Part shown: positions 63,876-64,000 of the stretch, in pieces
Numbering within the stretch: the stretch's first letter is position 1
Layout: each line of letters begins with the position of its first letter
Assembly (NCBI GenBank): GCA_003260075.1
Contig: QLIY01000020.1
Span: 62,001 to 126,000 of the forward strand
Direction: 5' to 3'
Source of the DNA: Phallusia mammillata
Taxonomy: Eukaryota > Chordata > Ascidiacea > Phlebobranchia > Ascidiidae
Length of the DNA stretch: 64,000 nt
Translations under genes and position numbers: made by a program
Notes under the pieces: generated by a model
Database searches by the model: none
Told to the model about the DNA's origin: nothing
What the model saw: only the letters and a program-made list of their open reading frames with translations

Positions 63876-64000
63876 TTAATGATGAAAATAACGGCCCTAA
63901 TAGATGTTAAAAGCGACATACATTATTGTTCAAACGTTTCGGTGACAGGTGGATATAAACGGTTGTAACTGATGTGGCTCTCCATAGCACTAATGATGAC
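63876..64000. mobile_element. Partial relative of the 3369 TTAA element, cut by window end
   Basis: It starts TTAATGATGAAAATAACGGC like the copy at 3369. Its inner part (TAAACGGTTGTAACTGATGT, about 63957-63980) matches the inner part of that copy only as the reverse complement. The right end lies outside the window. Confidence 0.5.

Noticed and set aside
1..64000. CRISPR arrays, bacterial operons or prophage
   Set aside because: All coding sequence is in spliced eukaryotic exons; no regularly spaced direct repeats of CRISPR type were seen.

Overview
This is nuclear DNA from an animal. Genes are split into many short exons by GT-AG introns of about 80 bp to a few kb, the sequence is AT-rich, and small inverted-repeat transposons lie between and within genes. 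The proteins (an adhesion GPCR, DNTTIP1, an SLC41 magnesium carrier, an EVC-type ciliary protein and FAM53) point to a deuterostome. Compact genes, short introns and strong heterozygosity would suit a tunicate (sea squirt), but that is an inference and the species cannot be fixed from the sequence.

Layout. About 1-3.2 kb is non-coding and dominated by a long inverted repeat. 3.2-10.55 kb (+) is an adhesion GPCR in about 15 exons. 10.55-13.9 kb holds transposons and duplicated assembly segments. 13.9-19.0 kb (-) is DNTTIP1, 14 exons. 20.0-25.0 kb (+) is an SLC41A-type Mg2+ transporter, head-to-head with DNTTIP1; the space between the two starts contains a perfect TGACGTCA site. 25.0-28.9 kb is non-coding. 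28.96-30.17 kb (-) is an unrecognised single-exon basic protein. 30.2-32.9 kb has no gene that I can support. 33.0-53.5 kb (-) is one long gene of at least 21 small exons for a single-pass, coiled-coil protein that I assign to the EVC/EVC2 family. 57.0-63.1 kb (+) is a FAM53 (simplet) gene, incomplete at both ends. The genes have no obvious shared pathway; this is an ordinary stretch of genome, not an operon or an island.

The strongest unusual signal is technical. At least 32 runs of 10-83 G occur, always G on this strand and never a comparable run of C. Most short runs sit between two nearly identical copies of the flanking sequence, which differ by scattered substitutions. They look like false joins, or gap filling of overlapping (often allelic) contig ends with no-signal poly-G sequence. 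They break or duplicate exons in three of the genes and create spurious poly-glycine or poly-proline reading frames.

Real biology worth a look: several hAT-type MITE families with visible 8-bp target duplications, TA- and TTAA-flanked MITEs, a 0.74-kb element with about 55-bp terminal inverted repeats, and a GPCR proteolysis site that has lost two of its four cysteines while keeping the cleavage motif. I found no clearly new biological system.
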